A stretch of DNA of 64,000 bases, taken from contig NC_092675.1 in the NCBI RefSeq assembly GCF_964355755.1, positions 15,577,312-15,641,311 on the forward strand, read 5' to 3'. Both the position numbers and the translations under genes were made by a program. Under the pieces are notes generated by a model that saw nothing but the letters and a program-made list of their open reading frames with translations, did no database searches and was not told the origin of the DNA. The stretch is from Antedon mediterranea (Eukaryota > Echinodermata > Crinoidea > Comatulida > Antedonidae). Positions 25,501 through 37,185 of the stretch are shown in pieces (position 1 is the stretch's first letter; the number at the start of each line of letters is the position of its first letter).

Positions 25501-28500
25501 TTGAATCTACGAACCACATGCCCAAATACTACAAACGGTATGTTGATGACACACTAGTATTCATGCCAAATCTAGAAGCAGCCAATGAATTTTTAGCTTT
25601 ACTTAACACAACCCATCCTGTGATAGCGTTCAAAATGGAAACTGCCGTGAACAATTCAATCCCTTTCCTAGGAATGCTGATAACCAAAGATTTGGAAAAA
25701 TTGCACACACGGGTTTATAGAAATCCAACAGACACATGCTTATTGCTACACTACAATAGTCACGTTGACAACAAGTATAAAAGGTCACTTATTATAACTA
25801 TGTTAAATCGGGCTTACAAACTATCGTCGACCCACCAGCTTTTTAATGATGAATGTGAAATTCTAAGGAAGATTTTTAAGCGTCTGAAATATCCAGATGA
25901 ACTAATAACAACAACCATACAGAACTTTAAACCAGCAGAGAGCAATAACAACACTGCAGAAGGTGAAACAGATTTATCCGAAATACCAGTGCGAATCATC
26001 CTGCCATTCAAAGACCAGAAATCTTCGAACTCCGTCAAGCGACAACTATGCCAACTAAGTCACAAAATAAACAAAAACATTGTCCCTGTATTCATAAGTA
26101 AAAAAGTTAAAGATAACATTAGGAAAGTCGAAAAGAAACCAACTATTATAAGTCAACAATGTGTTGTGTATAAATTTAAATGTGACTTGTGCGATGCAAG
26201 TTATGTTGGATATACATGCCGACACCTCTACCATGGAGTAAATACTCCATGCCTCTACCAACGCATTGTTGAACATAGTAGATGCTTAATAGGACAGCAT
26301 TTAAAGGATCATAACGTGATTGTTAATCCAAGTAAAATTAATTCATGTTTTAGTATACTTGGGAAATGCAAAAACAAATTTGACTGTTTTATCTATGAAA
26401 TGTTGTATATCAGACAATTAAAACCTAGTCTGAATAAACAAAGTGACTCTGTAAAAGCTAAGCTTTTCATTTGACAGGATGTTAGACAATAGGTCTTTTG
26501 TTATTTAAACTTTGACCCTTGGCTTGTGCTATTTAATTAGTTGTTGTTTTATATTTTATTCATTGGACTTGATAATGACCCCATGATCAATATCAAAATT
26601 ATTTAAAAAATAAATATTGAGATAATTAAGTAATTTGGTTTTGAAAGAACTAACAGAAATATTTAAGTTGCGGATTTCACTGGGTAAGTTATTCCAAATT
26701 CTGGTAACACGTGGGATATATGATTGAAAAGGAGATTCAGTTCTGCAGCGACGAATATCAAAAAGAGTACCAACAGAAGAAGAGCTACGAGTAACACGTT
26801 GTGGATTACGAATATTAAATAAATTGTCATACCCATAGATGTTAGACAATAGCTCTTTTGTTATTTAAACTTTGACCCTTGGCTTGTGCTATTTAATTAG
26901 TTGTTGTTTATATTTTATTCATTGGACTTGATAATGACCCCATGATCAATATCAAAATTATTTAAAAAATAAATATTGAGATAATTAAGTAATTTGGTTT
27001 TGAAAGAACTAACAGAAATATTTAAGTTGCGGATTTCACTGGGTAAGTTATTCCAAATTCTGGTAACACGTGGGATATATGATTGAAAAGAAGATTAAGT
27101 TCTGCAGCGACGAATATCAAAAAGAGTACCAACAGAAGCAGAGCTTTCGGGCAACACTAGTGCAAGTGATATAAAATATATATATATATATTAAATATGT
27201 TAATATTTATATGACCTATACAATAATATATGATAGAATAGCCAAGTAGTACAAATATAATATTCATAAACTTATTACGATATTTTTTTTCTTTTTCAGT
27301 GATGATCTAGCATTTGATATGTTAGGTTATTTTTTTATTTCAATGAACAATATATTTACAGCATGTAATAATGTTTATGTAAAAAAGAAATTAGACTCTA
27401 AGGTAAGTATTATATATTAATCATGCTTTATCCTTTTAACATTGTTATTGTTTTAAATACACTTATACAAGGGGACAAAGTATCACCCTATGTAGCTCTG
27501 TCTACACTACCAAACTAGTTTGATAAAAAAAAGTTTGATGTGCCCAAATATGGTAGTGATATGCTTAAATATAGTAGTGATATGACATCATCATGTCCAT
27601 ATATGGGAACATCACATCTTTTAGTCACATAAAGTTTGATAGTGTAGACAGCTTTACTGGTAATGTCCTAAAGGAGGTGTTCCACTGCAATCACAATGTT
27701 TTACCAGTGTTATTGTAACTTGGGATCCCTTTAGAAATAAATTTAAAGGCAGCCATCTTCAAGATACTGTATCACTGAAAAACACAATTATGTGAACGTA
27801 TGGGTACATTAATCCTAGATAACTGAACCTGTTTCTTTCTTTATTAATTATTCTTATTCCAATTCTATCATTGTGATATTCAATTTTTTTTATATAAATA
27901 TATGAATATGAACATACATTATGCGTACAATTAATATTATATCAATCATATTTAAACCACATGCTTAATTGGATTATTGCGTATTATTAATAATGAAATC
28001 TTCTATTTCAGGATTTAGGAAACAATGGTGTTTTATTTTACAATGCACTATTTATGGTGATTCCCTTATCATGTATAGCATTGTACAATGGAGAAATAAA
28101 TAAAGCACTACAATATGATAATTGGCATAATCCAGCATTTTTCTGCCAGTTTTTGTTGGCTTGTGTTTTTGGGTATGTGGCATTTAAATTTATCTCTAAA
28201 CTGCGATCAATGTAATGAATTGTGCTGTTAAATTATTTATTTAATTTTTTAATATCTTCTTCCACTTGAAAAATTTAGAAGAGATTTTATTTATGTTGTA
28301 GTTACAGACTAATAATAGTTTGTTGTAATTTGTTTCTTTATACTGGTTGACATTTCAATATAATAGTTCTCCCAGAGGACTCAGTTGATGATAATGATCG
28401 GGACACTGAAAGAAAATCCCCTACACTTTTCATATAGTGTCATTTAACAAGCACTTATGCCATGTATGAACATGAGACCAATGGCTTTACATCCCAAACA

Positions 28501-31500
28501 AAGGATGGGGCAATGAAAGAAACAAAGTTGCCTTAGGGTCAAGCAATATGGCACAGACAGCTCTCGAATACAATCCTCTCCTACTTCGATATTATTGGTT
28601 ATCCGCTACAAAGTTGCAGGATAACCCTTGTGATTGTCAAAGATGATCATCTTTTTTTTTTTCTGTTATTTTTGTGTCTCGCATATCTCTAAAACTTGCA
28701 AACATAACATTTTGTAACTTTCTCAACATATCATAATTCATGTGAAGTTGTGCATTAGGTGTACATCCCCATTAGAACTTTTTGGTCAAAATCCTTATCA
28801 GATAAATCAACTAAGCAGGTGATTAATTACCTGAATCCTATTATACCCCTGTGATTTTATTAGCTCTCTTGTAATTGATTGATTAGGACAAGTTACATTC
28901 TTCAGTATGCAAGGTCAATGGTCAGGCAAAAACTAGCAGAATTCGGTAATGATCAAATAGTTTAACGACCTGCCTATCAAAGTTGGACTTAAATAAACAC
29001 ATGTCACAGTAGGAGGTTTCAAAACTTCGGGTAAAAATCAACACATTCTCTAATGGGGCTGTACACGTAATGTGCAGCTAACATTTTCATGACGTTTACA
29101 ATTGCGCAACTTGACTTACACACGATTTTATGAATTTCACAGAAAGTTATGCGTTTGAAAATTTAAATCAAGTTCTAATCAACTTTCTACGCGTTTCTTG
29201 TCATTTTAAGCATATACATATGTCCATGCGCGAGCAATTTTTTTACATGCACATAGGCTTTGTGACATATTTTTTCCCTGTGATTTATGTTTTTCCAGCC
29301 TTTTCTTTTATAAACAATTTCGACTTAAAATCACATCATACGAGCAAGTCGAATTGGACAATTTTGCATGTTTTTTATGAAAAAGTTTAAAAATTCGTCA
29401 AAATTATGATTTTTTAAACATAAGACATCATTTCTAAACTAAAAGGTGAAAGTTATTTTTTTTACGTATTCTGGAAGATGATATCGAGTAGTAGTTATCG
29501 AATCTTGCAATAATATGGCTAACCGGACATTGTGACATCATCGTATGGCCACCCGAATATAAATTATAGGATTTTTATCTGTTTGTCATAGCTCATCACA
29601 TTTAATAGAGCGCATCGCCACTTATTTGTTTTCCATTTTTCCCAGATTTTGATATAGTCTAGGTCAATCAATTAACTTTCGCATGATTTACCATTTTTAA
29701 AATGTTGATGACGGCATCATGTTCAAAAGCGTGAATAACTTGGGTCACTTATTTTTATCATTACAGTAAATTTCAATATGTTATAGCTCCTCAGAATAAA
29801 AAGTGATACTCATAATAAAACGTTTTCTGGAAGCTGTTGAATTGTAGATACACATCAGATGTTGTGACGTCAACATATGGCCAGTTGAATTATAAAAGTC
29901 GTATTTTCATATTTTGCGTCATAGTTCATGACATTTAAAAGAGCGCGCATCCATTTCTACGTATCCAAATTTCTTCAACACGTTAATATGTTGTTGTTCA
30001 GATAATTTCCTTCCAAAATTGCTATCTACTTGTTTCATTTTGATAAGTCATCATGTTAACATTTGGAATAAAAGGAAGGTCCCATTATTTTCACCTATTC
30101 TGCACTGTATGTAGTATGTATACAGTAGTGTATACTGTATACAGTATTATACTTAGACACAAAATAGAGAGGGCACAATAACATTTTATTTTCTTCAGCT
30201 CACAATAGCATAATCGTTTTTCTGTGCACAATATTCTAACGTATGACGTGCACGTGGCTTTTGCGCGGTGGATAACCTAACTCGTCCATAGTGACAAGTT
30301 CAAATCTAGTTATTATTATTTCTTTATACTTGTTGGCTTCAGTCAAAGACTGTTCCCCAAGAGGGCCCAGTTATGATCAGTGGCTGTGCGCTGGGAGTAA
30401 CCCCTACTCATAGTAGATAGAAATCTTTCTTTATTCTGGATATTCATTCAATATTTGTACATTGTTCTTCCTTGAAGTCCAGTTAACACTTACAAATTAC
30501 AAATAACCCATATAAACAATAAAAATGGAAAATTATGAAAACAAGAGAAAAAAAACCAGTTCAAATTTTTAAACAATTGCAAAGTTAATGAATTTATAGA
30601 GCTGCGAATATCTGGTGAAAGATTATTCCAGAGTTTGACTGAGCGGTATTGAAATGTTCTTTTACCAGAATCATTATGCCATTTTGGTAAGACTAAAGTT
30701 TTTTCGATTTGCTTCTTGTATTTAAATTGATGTACTAGGTTCTTTAAAGTGCACATGATAGAATGTGTACACTGACCCTACATTTCATTCTACCACCAGA
30801 ACCATGGAGCTAGTAAGCCTCAATGATGATGTCTACGTAATTATTGCTCAGCCACTTATTCAATGTTCTTTAGCCATACCGCAATCTGATTATAATTATC
30901 TCTTTGATTTAAATTTTCAGATTTGTATTGAATTTATCAATAGTTTTGTGTACTTTGCACAACTCTGCTTTAACTACTACAATAGTAGGTTGTATCAAAG
31001 TAAGTTTTTTTTCACGAAAATATAACCGCCAAAACCGAATCGGTTTTTAGTGTAATAATTGGACCATGGCTATTAAATTCAAGCATGAGTTAAGTAGTGT
31101 CTATAGTAATTATGAATATTGATATATTTAACGAGGCCCTCTTGGTTAATCAATTTTTCACAGAAAATGTCATGTGTAAATTCATGATTTGGGCCAGTTA
31201 ACTGGGGCTGGTTTACTTTACTAATTTTTTATAATTATTTTACTATTATTTTCACTTTCAGAATATCGCAATCACATACATAGGTATTGTGTTTAGTAGT
31301 GACTATATTTTTAGTGCAACAAATTTTGTTGGAGTTAATATAAGGTAAGATATTTTGTTTGATACAATTTTTGAATATGATATGAGTGTTATCGTTTACC
31401 TGTTGTTTAGTATTATGAATTTTCATATGTAAAAGTAACAACAGCACAATGATTACATTATAGGACTATATCATTAGGAAAACAATCATGTCCTAATATG

Positions 31501-34500
31501 TAGGTCATATAGGCAAAAGTGCTTGATGCAAAGCAGAGCAGAATGGTATACAAATAATGAATGTTATACACCTAAATAAATTCCTGTCATTTGATTGGAC
31601 GATTGTGAGTCACATGGCGTGCAAAAGTATGTACTATTAAACGATTGTTTAATAGTACCTTTTTTAGTGTACGGAAAACAAAATCTGTTCGCATTTGGAA
31701 AATATTTTTACGATACTATTGCTTTTGAAATACAACAGCGCCAGCTATTTTGTACTTTCGTTGTCGCCAATGTTATTTTATGACTGGTTTAGCGATGGAA
31801 GTTCATTTGTTGAGAGATATATATACTAATTTAGATCAAAAAGGCATTTAAATTAAAGACACCTTCCCTACGTTTTTTAGATCTATTTTAAATTTAAGAT
31901 CAAAAACTATATTTAATCTAAAAATAATACTATATGGTCCTATTGCGATAACTTTTTTCGTCTTTAAATGGTTAAAAATGTGAAAAATAAGTCGATTCTA
32001 ATAATTATAGCGGCTTGCTATAAATCCCAAAATGCATTGCGCGCGGATTGATATTTCTGTTTTTCTTCTGTAATTCACCCACTTTTCGATCGATCGTGAG
32101 GCCAAAACAAATGGAAAACTTTTCAGCGAAAATACCGGGTTTTCCCCAATTTGTATCTACGGAGTCTGGCAAAAATAGAAAGACAATTAATGCAGCAACT
32201 ACACAACGTCAGGCTAGGTATATAGCTAGCGTACGATGTTCGTACGTTACCGATGTTTACCAGCTAGGCCTACAAAACAAAGCCTAGCTAGGCTAGGCCT
32301 AAAGACCGTCCACGAGAGGTCAGTCGCCGCGAGCTACCTAGGTAGTGCATTGTTTCTCACTTTTTATCATAATTTACCATAAAACGTACATTTAAGACAA
32401 GGAATGACCTGGTTTAATGTTTTTAAAGTAATATATTATGTATTATTTTTACAAAACGTCACAAATTTTAGCGAAGGTGTCTTTAACTTTAGATTGTTTT
32501 TAGGATTTTGAATAATTAATGGAAACATTTCTACAAGATGTGAAATCATGGTCACGTGGTGAATGATAAAAGGTTATACAATATTTGAACTTGGCTTGCG
32601 CCTTATTGAAATATAACCTTTCATCATTCACTTCATGCCATTATTTGTACAATTACACTAATAAACATTCATTATTTGTATAATAACGTACCTACTTTTA
32701 ATCAATTTATCCATCGTAGATCATTTAACGAATGCTAGGCTATTAAAAAAGGCATTGCTCCAACTTTATATGTGGAGTAGAACAGTTATAACTGCAATTT
32801 TTTTTTTATGAGATCATGAACAATGCTGTGTGGCAAAAATGTTCAAAATGTTTACAGAAAGCAGTACAAAAATATCACCATAGATATCAATTTTCACACT
32901 AGTGTGTTTTACTATTTCTAAAAGTATATATATATATATATATGGTCATTTTGCTTCTCTACTTTCTGCTATATACATATATAGTATGTTGTTTTTTAGA
33001 GCACTCTTCAGTTCAAAACGGTGCATTTTTGTTGTGAATACTACAGTATTAGCATTTTGCAAATCACGCTCGTTGAGGTTGTGCACTCTTTGTGTTGATA
33101 ATCAGTGTACCATGTCCCACATAACTGCCTCAGCCTATATATTGTGCCTGTTCTGCTGTACATTTCATTTCAAAACCGGAGCTGCACTGACGAGATCTAA
33201 TAAAATCGAACCAGTACTGTCTGCAGATTGGATATATATATATATATATATATCATATACTGTCAAATTATTGAAACAGTGCTCTTATTTTGAACAAATA
33301 ATTTGACAGATGATTTATATATTCAGGCTTAGTAGCTTGGTTGACACGTAGGCCTCTTTAACATTGGTGCAACACTGGTCCAGTATAGCTAGTCCGCCGG
33401 TATGACAGTTAACAAAAATAATGTATACAGCTTTTCTTAAGTCTACAGTGATTAAAGTCACCATTGATAGCGATAAATGCATCCGGAGATTGACTTTCAA
33501 TATCATGTATTTATAGTTCACTTACTTCATTCGCTGCCTGCTTTGCCTTATTTCTGTGAGGTATATAGACCGTAAAAACAATAACATGGGAAAACTCGCG
33601 CGGAATGTAGAAAGGTTGAAATGCCAACGACGAGAATCTCTGCATTCGTTGTGCATCTGTGGTATTTGCTATGTACATTATTTGGGTGGCAGTATTTCTC
33701 ATTTACATAAAGACAAACACCTCCTCTGCCATGTTTTTTTTTATGTGTCCGATCGCCTCTTACTAACTTAAAGCCATCAATATTAACATGGTCATTGTTG
33801 TGTTTTTCACCAAGCCACGTCCCAGTAAAGGCCATAATACTGGCTGATCTGAATTCATGCATGTATTCTGTAAATCCATGTAATTTGTCTATTTGTTTGA
33901 TATAGACAGTACATTCCCCATGATTACTACGGAAGGAATAAATGGTTTGGACTTGCGTCATCGGAGCCTTTTTCTCACACCTGCAACTTTCCCCATTTTC
34001 CTCTGTAGGCCTATAGGCTTTTAATGCATATTGTTTTAGGAAAAAAAGAAAAGTAGGCAAAGCTTATATTATATATAAACTTCCCAAACACTGCAAATAC
34101 ATATGGACCAGAATAGGCTGCCCCTGTTTGGCACAAAAGGTACAAAAGAGAGCATTGCGAATCATGCTAGGTAACAACTATTTGTGCTATGATCATGCAT
34201 TATCTGTTACTGGATTACCTGCTCTTTTAGAGAGAAGAAACAAACTGGTGTTGTCTTTCGGGGAATGCTTATTAAAATCCGAGATGTTTAGAGAAATACT
34301 TCCCCCTCTTCATAAGCCAGCTCTCAGAGTCAACCGCTTTCTCGAAGTATCTAAATGTAAAACCAGCAGACTTAGGTCGTCTCCAGTTCCCACCATGGTG
34401 GATATAATTAATAGGCACCACCAGGTGTTTTTTTTTTTCTCGTTTAGTCAATGGGCCTTGTTCGATTCCTTGTTGTAATTTGGCACCCCAGTATTTTTAA

Positions 34501-34878
34501 GATATTTTTAAGTGAATGTTTTGAGGTTTTTTGTTATGTATGTTTTCTTAATTCATTGTACGATAGTTAATTTTAATAGGATGTTTCTATTTTTATAGCA
34601 ATTTTAACTAATTTTTATATATTTGTAATGCAATTCATTTCAGTCCTTGACTGTTGTTTTGTAATATATATATAAATATATTATATGGGTACAAAGTATC
34701 TTAGTTTTATACATGTTTTTAATTAATTTTTAATTAATCATTTTTTTTCAGTGTTGTAGCCAGTTTAATATATTCCTACTACACCTTTATAATGAAGCAA
34801 AAACCAAAAGAACCCTTATCTTTAGATCAAATCAAAGTGAATGGACAGAAACATCAAACCACAGAGCCTTGTAACTGA
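19550..34878 (+). CDS. SLC35D: SLC35D-type nucleotide-sugar transporter (first exon not found)
   Basis: This would be a multi-pass Golgi/ER membrane antiporter of the drug/metabolite transporter superfamily, importing UDP-sugars (in relatives UDP-glucuronate, UDP-GalNAc or UDP-GlcNAc) for glycosaminoglycan and other glycan synthesis. Ten exons were read: 19,550-19,583; 21,467-21,553; 22,235-22,302; 23,569-23,640; 24,011-24,079; 27,300-27,402; 28,012-28,172; 30,921-30,999; 31,262-31,344; 34,752-34,878. All introns are GT-AG and phases agree, giving 293 codons ending in TGA. Recognisable family blocks are [11 protein letters not shown] (1-11), [10 protein letters not shown] (42-51), [16 protein letters not shown] (64-79), DDLAF (111-115), [25 protein letters not shown] (211-224) and NFVGVNIS. 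Human SLC35D1 has about 355 residues, so roughly 50-60 N-terminal residues with the first membrane helix are missing, upstream or outside the window. D1 versus D2 orthology is unresolved; Drosophila fringe connection is in the same family. The donor after 24,079 (gtttgt) is weak. Confidence 0.92.
19985..20062 (-). other. tRNA-like relic
   Basis: On the minus strand there is a B-box-like GAGATCGAGTCTCACC and an A-box-like TGTGGTCTGTGCTCA at about tRNA spacing. The acceptor stem is poor and no SINE tail was seen. It is probably a decayed tRNA or SINE. Confidence 0.3.
22620..23260 (+). mobile_element. LINE-C: decayed reverse-transcriptase fragment in an SLC35D intron
   Basis: The start translates in pieces to the RT entry block [12 protein letters not shown] (normally NKA-GPDG-), then [12 protein letters not shown]. 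In another frame it gives [17 protein letters not shown], as in RT block 2. The remainder is heavily degraded. It lies in the intron between the exons at 22,235 and 23,569. Confidence 0.6.
24287..26477 (+). pseudogene. Penelope-like element: RT plus GIY-YIG endonuclease, frameshifted
   Basis: Penelope-like retroelements copy themselves with a telomerase-related RT and usually a C-terminal GIY-YIG nuclease. Frame 24,287-25,504 carries [52 protein letters not shown] and the block [12 protein letters not shown] one-base loss near 25,455-25,465 moves the reading to frame 25,464-26,474, with the catalytic box YVDD in [11 protein letters not shown] and the GIY-YIG region [17 protein letters not shown] near residues 237-253. 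Stop at 26,472-26,474. The element sits in sense orientation in the SLC35D intron between exons 24,011-24,079 and 27,300-27,402. The single frameshift makes the read protein non-functional, though an unbroken relative may exist elsewhere. Its 5' boundary was not resolved. Confidence 0.9.
26225..26260 (+). repeat. 27-bp hairpin insertion with 9-bp direct repeats in the GIY-YIG domain
   Basis: The 9-mer cctctacca occurs at 26,225-26,233 and 26,252-26,260. The right part of the intervening sequence forms a perfect palindrome, catggagta-aa-tactccatg (26,232-26,251). The insertion is 27 bp, in frame, and adds nine residues just after the CRHLY block. Confidence 0.8.
26478..27150. repeat. 360-bp tandem duplication downstream of the Penelope-like element
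   Basis: The block beginning gatgttagacaata starts at 26,478 and again at 26,838, and the two copies stay nearly identical until about 27,147. Each unit combines about 85 bp directly after the Penelope stop codon with an antisense LINE tail of about 270 bp. Confidence 0.85.
26556..26849 (-). mobile_element. LINE 3' tail fragment, duplicated
   Basis: The minus-strand frame contains [20 protein letters not shown] and [11 protein letters not shown], typical of the extreme C-terminus of non-LTR reverse transcriptases, followed by a short 3' end. A second copy, with more breaks, lies about 360 bp to the right. Confidence 0.65.
27494..27654 (+). mobile_element. MITE-C copy 1
   Basis: Terminal inverted repeats of the form gctctgtctacacta...tagtgtagacagc enclose about 130 bp containing gatgtgcccaaatatgg. 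The same element recurs at 39,160, 56,376, 62,657 and 63,489, and half of it at 61,607. No transposase is present, so it is non-autonomous. Confidence 0.8.
28590..30320 (+). repeat. Dispersed 1.7-kb repeat F, copy A
   Basis: It matches 51,000-52,560 in reverse complement over most of its length: for example gctaaccggacattgtgac, cactttttattctgagg-like blocks, aatagagcgcatc and tgattgacctagac (reverse). The ends carry short inverted motifs, ggttatccgc at the left and ggtggataacc at the right. No coding capacity is evident. It fills much of the SLC35D intron before 30,921. Probably a non-autonomous DNA element. Confidence 0.7.
30490..30756 (-). mobile_element. LINE 3' tail fragment
   Basis: The minus-strand frame contains [20 protein letters not shown], the C-terminal signature of many non-LTR reverse transcriptases, then runs into a short tail. 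It ends 160 bp before an SLC35D exon. Confidence 0.55.
31631..31658 (+). repeat. Perfect 12-bp hairpin
   Basis: gtactattaaac (31,631-31,642) and gtttaatagtac (31,647-31,658) are exact inverted repeats with a 4-base loop. Confidence 0.85.
31850..32490. repeat. Small element bounded by aaagacaccttc inverted repeats
   Basis: ttaaattaaagacaccttcc at the left is matched by cgaaggtgtctttaact at the right (about 32,472-32,488), about 640 bp apart. No protein is encoded. It is probably a non-autonomous DNA transposon in the last SLC35D intron. Confidence 0.55.
32559..32631. repeat. Palindrome with 20-bp arms
   Basis: gtgaatgataaaaggttata (32,559-32,578) pairs with tataacctttcatcattcac (32,612-32,631) with one mismatch, around a 33-base loop. 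It could be a tiny foldback element. Confidence 0.75.
33108..33232 (+). repeat. Dispersed repeat E, copy 1, followed by (TA)n
   Basis: The blocks gtaccatgtccc, tacatttcatttc, gagctgcactgacgagatc and cagtactgtctgcagatt match 61,490-61,606 in the same orientation. A TA tract follows at about 33,228-33,252 and another precedes at 32,928-32,945. Confidence 0.75.
33315..34060 (-). mobile_element. LINE endonuclease fragment, inverted relative to the RT tail beside it
   Basis: Minus-strand pieces contain [36 protein letters not shown] and [12 protein letters not shown], ordered as in an apurinic-type LINE endonuclease, with frameshifts and stops. Immediately to the right, on the plus strand, lies a LINE C-terminal RT fragment. 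Confidence 0.65.
34128..34480 (+). mobile_element. LINE C-terminal RT fragment, LINE-A-like
   Basis: The plus-strand frame contains [20 protein letters not shown] and [20 protein letters not shown]. This aligns with the LINE-A C-terminus (RACKIILGQDYESYDTA, REKLTLKFGEGILKSE). It lies in the last SLC35D intron, 272 bp before the final exon. Confidence 0.75.
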
Positions 34879-36310
34879 CAACTAAAAAGAAGACAACCTA
34901 TCTACCATCAACAATAACACATTCTTCGTTATTAATTATCCCAATTATTAATATTAATGTGACAAAACTCTGATAATACTGTTACTATGTATTGATGTAT
35001 CCAAAGAGATAGTTCAGCATTTCATTTTATAATATTAGCGATTGGGCATCTATTTCAAAATCTAGGATCCACGGTTATGATTATGATACAGTAGTACATT
35101 ATTATATAAGGAACTATCCAATTGATAGTATTGAATTTCGTGAGCTAAACAGAACAAAACACTACAAAGAAAGATTGTAAGAAACATGCCAGTCGAGCTC
35201 TTAAGCCTGTTTTCCACTAGGCAAATTAAGTTCGCACAAATCCACTGTTTCATTTTGATTCGCACGAGTGCTCATGAACGCGTCATAACTCATTACCTGA
35301 GCTCTGGTTAGTTGATTTTTTGTTTGCCTCTCAAAAAGTAGAAACTATTCCAACTACAAATTTCGCTGGAGCGAAAAACTCAAGCAACTAGAATTCGTCG
35401 CAGAGAGGGATTTGAAGGATGGAAACATGAATACACAATACGTATAAGCTGACACTTTTGATTCACACGAACATTCGCCTAGTGGAAAATTGGCAGTCAT
35501 TTAAATTGTCTCGAAAATGAATAACAAATATAAACCCCCGTGATTCATAGAAATCAATTCAGTATAACATGGATATCATCACTATGCCATTATAATCCTA
35601 ATTTATTGATAAAACTAGATGTTTTAGTGTGCTAATTTGGTATTATGCTATTTGAATATGCCATGGTGTATAAAGGTACAAATCTCAATAGTTTCAGGAT
35701 AACTTAATTGAAATATAGTATAATATATAATAAAATTGTTTATGCTTGTTACAACCGTTAATGTAGAAATTGTCAACTAATGTAAAAATTAAGAGAGATG
35801 GTTGCTTACAAGGGGTGGAAAGACTGATAGCAAGTAAAGATCGATGCATTTGCATATGATTTAGACATTTTTGTAAAATATATAACATTTTCTACATTAG
35901 CTGGCGATAGTAACTACAAAAAGCTGGTGTTGATTATTATTTACTACATAAGCTATTGGTGTTTCTACATTAGCTGGAGGTTTTACTACATTAGCGGTTG
36001 TAACACTGCTGAACCCACTGTCTATTATAGTGACACAAGAGAGGAATTTTGATACTAAATTCGTTGTTTCCATTACGTATAGTTATTTTATTTATACAAC
36101 CCATCAGCTTTAGTATATTTTTATATAATGTATCATTGTATCATTGTATCATCTTCTTAAAGTTTTTTTTTTTTTAAGTTTTATATTTTGATAATGCTTC
36201 ATTGCAGTTAGTGTTTAACCTAATGCAGTAATTACTTTACTTAGACATTAATAGTATTGCCATATTATATGTTATACATAATTGGTGTAATTTAGCTATT
36301 CTAATAAATT
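34879..36310 (+). other. Probable 3' UTR of the SLC35D-type gene
   Basis: No coding signal follows the stop codon. An AATAAA hexamer at 36,303-36,308 followed by a T-rich stretch is a reasonable polyadenylation site, but other hexamers exist and no transcript evidence is available. Confidence 0.35.
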
Positions 36311-37049
36311 CATTTTTTTGAATGAAAAGAAGTTGTATTTTTTTAACTTTGACCAAGTGTGTTTCTATTCAATTTGTCATTTGGCATTATAAGTATGAAT
36401 GCCTTAATATTTATCTTTAATACTAATATGTCAAAACAGAGTCTAGAATCTAGAATAGCAGTTTACTAGCATAACATGTGGTAAAAGGTCTGTCACAGCT
36501 GTACCATAATAGTCTTTGTGTGCATGTTAATGTGTAGAATGACTTTTCCACTTTTTACAATTACAACAAAAATACATTACATTTTATATATAAAATATAT
36601 ATTTTCTGTATTAATGGGAAGAATAATGGCAACTTCACAAAAACAATGTGTACACTTGTTTATACTGATTACAGTAAACTCATTCATGCCTATTAAAATA
36701 AAGAGTACACTATTATACTGTAATGCATACAATTTAAAAAATTACATTTACAGACACTCCTATTTGAATATATATGTAGAGCTGTATAGTCAGCCACTGT
36801 AACTAAACAAAATACTGTACAGTAGTAATCACATCATTGGTAGGTTAAATGGTGTAAATATGCTTACAGAACAGTAAATTCAAAAGAATTTCAGAAGAAT
36901 TCCTATGTTGTTGTGAGGATTGATGACCACCAATAAACTGTGCGTGCTGTAACCTAACCTAGTTATATACCAGCACGTATACTTATAATATTCGCTCTCA
37001 ATGCTTGTAAGCGCTTCACATTATTACCTCGGTAATTTTTTTTTTACCA

Positions 37050-37185
37050 AACACGTATAATGCACCTAGTAATCAGGGCAAAGTTGTGTCTTGATCCAAC
37101 TGAGTACCCATTTTTTAAGTAAAGTATCTTGCCTAATGCGGCGAGAGTTGGATTCGAACTCAAAATCCAACGTCCAACACATGCC
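37050..37185 (-). mobile_element. SINE-B copy 2 (partial)
   Basis: On the minus strand, a B-box-like GAGTTCGAATCCAACTC is followed by gcaagatactttactt, aaatgggtac and gacacaactttg. This is the same core order as the copy at 48,826-49,090. Confidence 0.7.

Noticed and set aside
30765-31025. 86-codon open frame on the plus strand
   Set aside because: It overlaps the SLC35D exon 30,921-30,999 in the wrong frame. The right frame gives the conserved [14 protein letters not shown] block with good splice sites.
32902-33306. 134-codon plus-strand frame
   Set aside because: Starts and ends in TA-dinucleotide repeats (YIYIYI) and runs through dispersed repeat E; no coding signal.
33556-33771. 71-codon plus-strand frame
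   Set aside because: Antisense shadow of the LINE endonuclease fragment.
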